This document shows positions 5,789 to 5,833 of a DNA stretch of 5,833 nt, piece by piece. Position numbers and translations under genes: made by a program. The stretch's first letter is position 1. Every line of letters begins with the position of its first letter. Under the pieces are notes generated by a model. That model was not told the origin of the DNA. It made no database searches and saw only the letters and a list, made by a program, of their open reading frames with translations. The DNA is from an uncultured Syntrophobacteraceae bacterium (GTDB lineage: Bacteria; Desulfobacterota; Syntrophobacteria; Syntrophobacterales; Syntrophobacteraceae), in contig CALBZH010000872.1 in NCBI GenBank assembly GCA_937889795.1, positions 1 through 5,833 of the forward strand. The letters are read 5' to 3'.

Positions 5789-5833
5789 AGATCGGAAGAG
5801 CGTCGTGTAGGGAAAGAGTGTAGATCTCGGTGG
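5789..5833. other. Illumina TruSeq universal adapter (vector/adapter contamination)
   Basis: The last 45 bases begin AGATCGGAAGAGCGTCGTGT and continue as the exact reverse complement of the TruSeq universal adapter, through TAGATCTCGGTGG at the contig end. The match begins abruptly inside the phosphoesterase gene. This is a sequencing artefact, not part of the organism. Confidence 0.98.

Noticed and set aside
1..5833. CRISPR array, phage integrase or defence system.
   Set aside because: No regularly spaced direct repeats, cas-like or integrase-like protein was seen in any frame.

Overview
This 5.8 kb window looks like a short bacterial assembly contig. It mixes intact chromosomal genes with a decayed accessory stretch in the middle. 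Three things suggest a Gram-negative of the Desulfobacterota (deltaproteobacterial) type: the moderately high GC content of the intact genes, the long KamA-family radical SAM enzyme, and the style of the histidine-kinase remnant. This placement is inference; nothing here (no rRNA, no taxonomic marker) fixes the organism.

Layout. (1) 26-1822 (+): a 598-residue KamA-family radical SAM/PLP aminomutase with a long N-terminal extension. Its substrate-site residues look more like glutamate than lysine 2,3-aminomutase. (2) 1912-2840 (-): a graveyard made of a histidine-kinase scrap joined, next to an 8-G run, to an IS1595/ISXO2-type transposase that has two single-base frameshifts and lacks its C-terminal end. 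(3) 2996-3608 (-): a DUF433 antitoxin / DUF5615 PIN-like toxin pair overlapping by GTGA. The toxin carries a single-base frameshift just after its first 25 codons. Three perfect inverted repeats, each with a 3-nt spacer, stand in a row just upstream of the antitoxin. (4) 3717-4476: about 760 bases without a convincing gene. This stretch holds a 9+9 bp inverted repeat, a strong rho-independent terminator with no visible gene in front of it (possible small RNA), a good sigma70-type promoter and a long leader. (5) 4477-5175 (+): aquaporin Z with a textbook ribosome site. (6) 5231-5788 (-): the C-terminal part of a calcineurin-like metallophosphoesterase, convergent with aqpZ. (7) 5789-5833: not genomic, but the Illumina TruSeq universal adapter.

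How the parts relate. No operon links the intact genes; each has its own transcription unit. One loose functional theme is possible: an aminomutase that could make a beta-amino acid osmolyte (beta-glutamate or beta-lysine), and a water channel. Because adapter survives at the contig end, the assembly was probably not fully cleaned. The three single-base deletions in the transposase and toxin could therefore be real decay or base errors. No clearly new biological system is seen. The most original signals are the triple hairpin cluster before the toxin-antitoxin pair and the orphan terminator.
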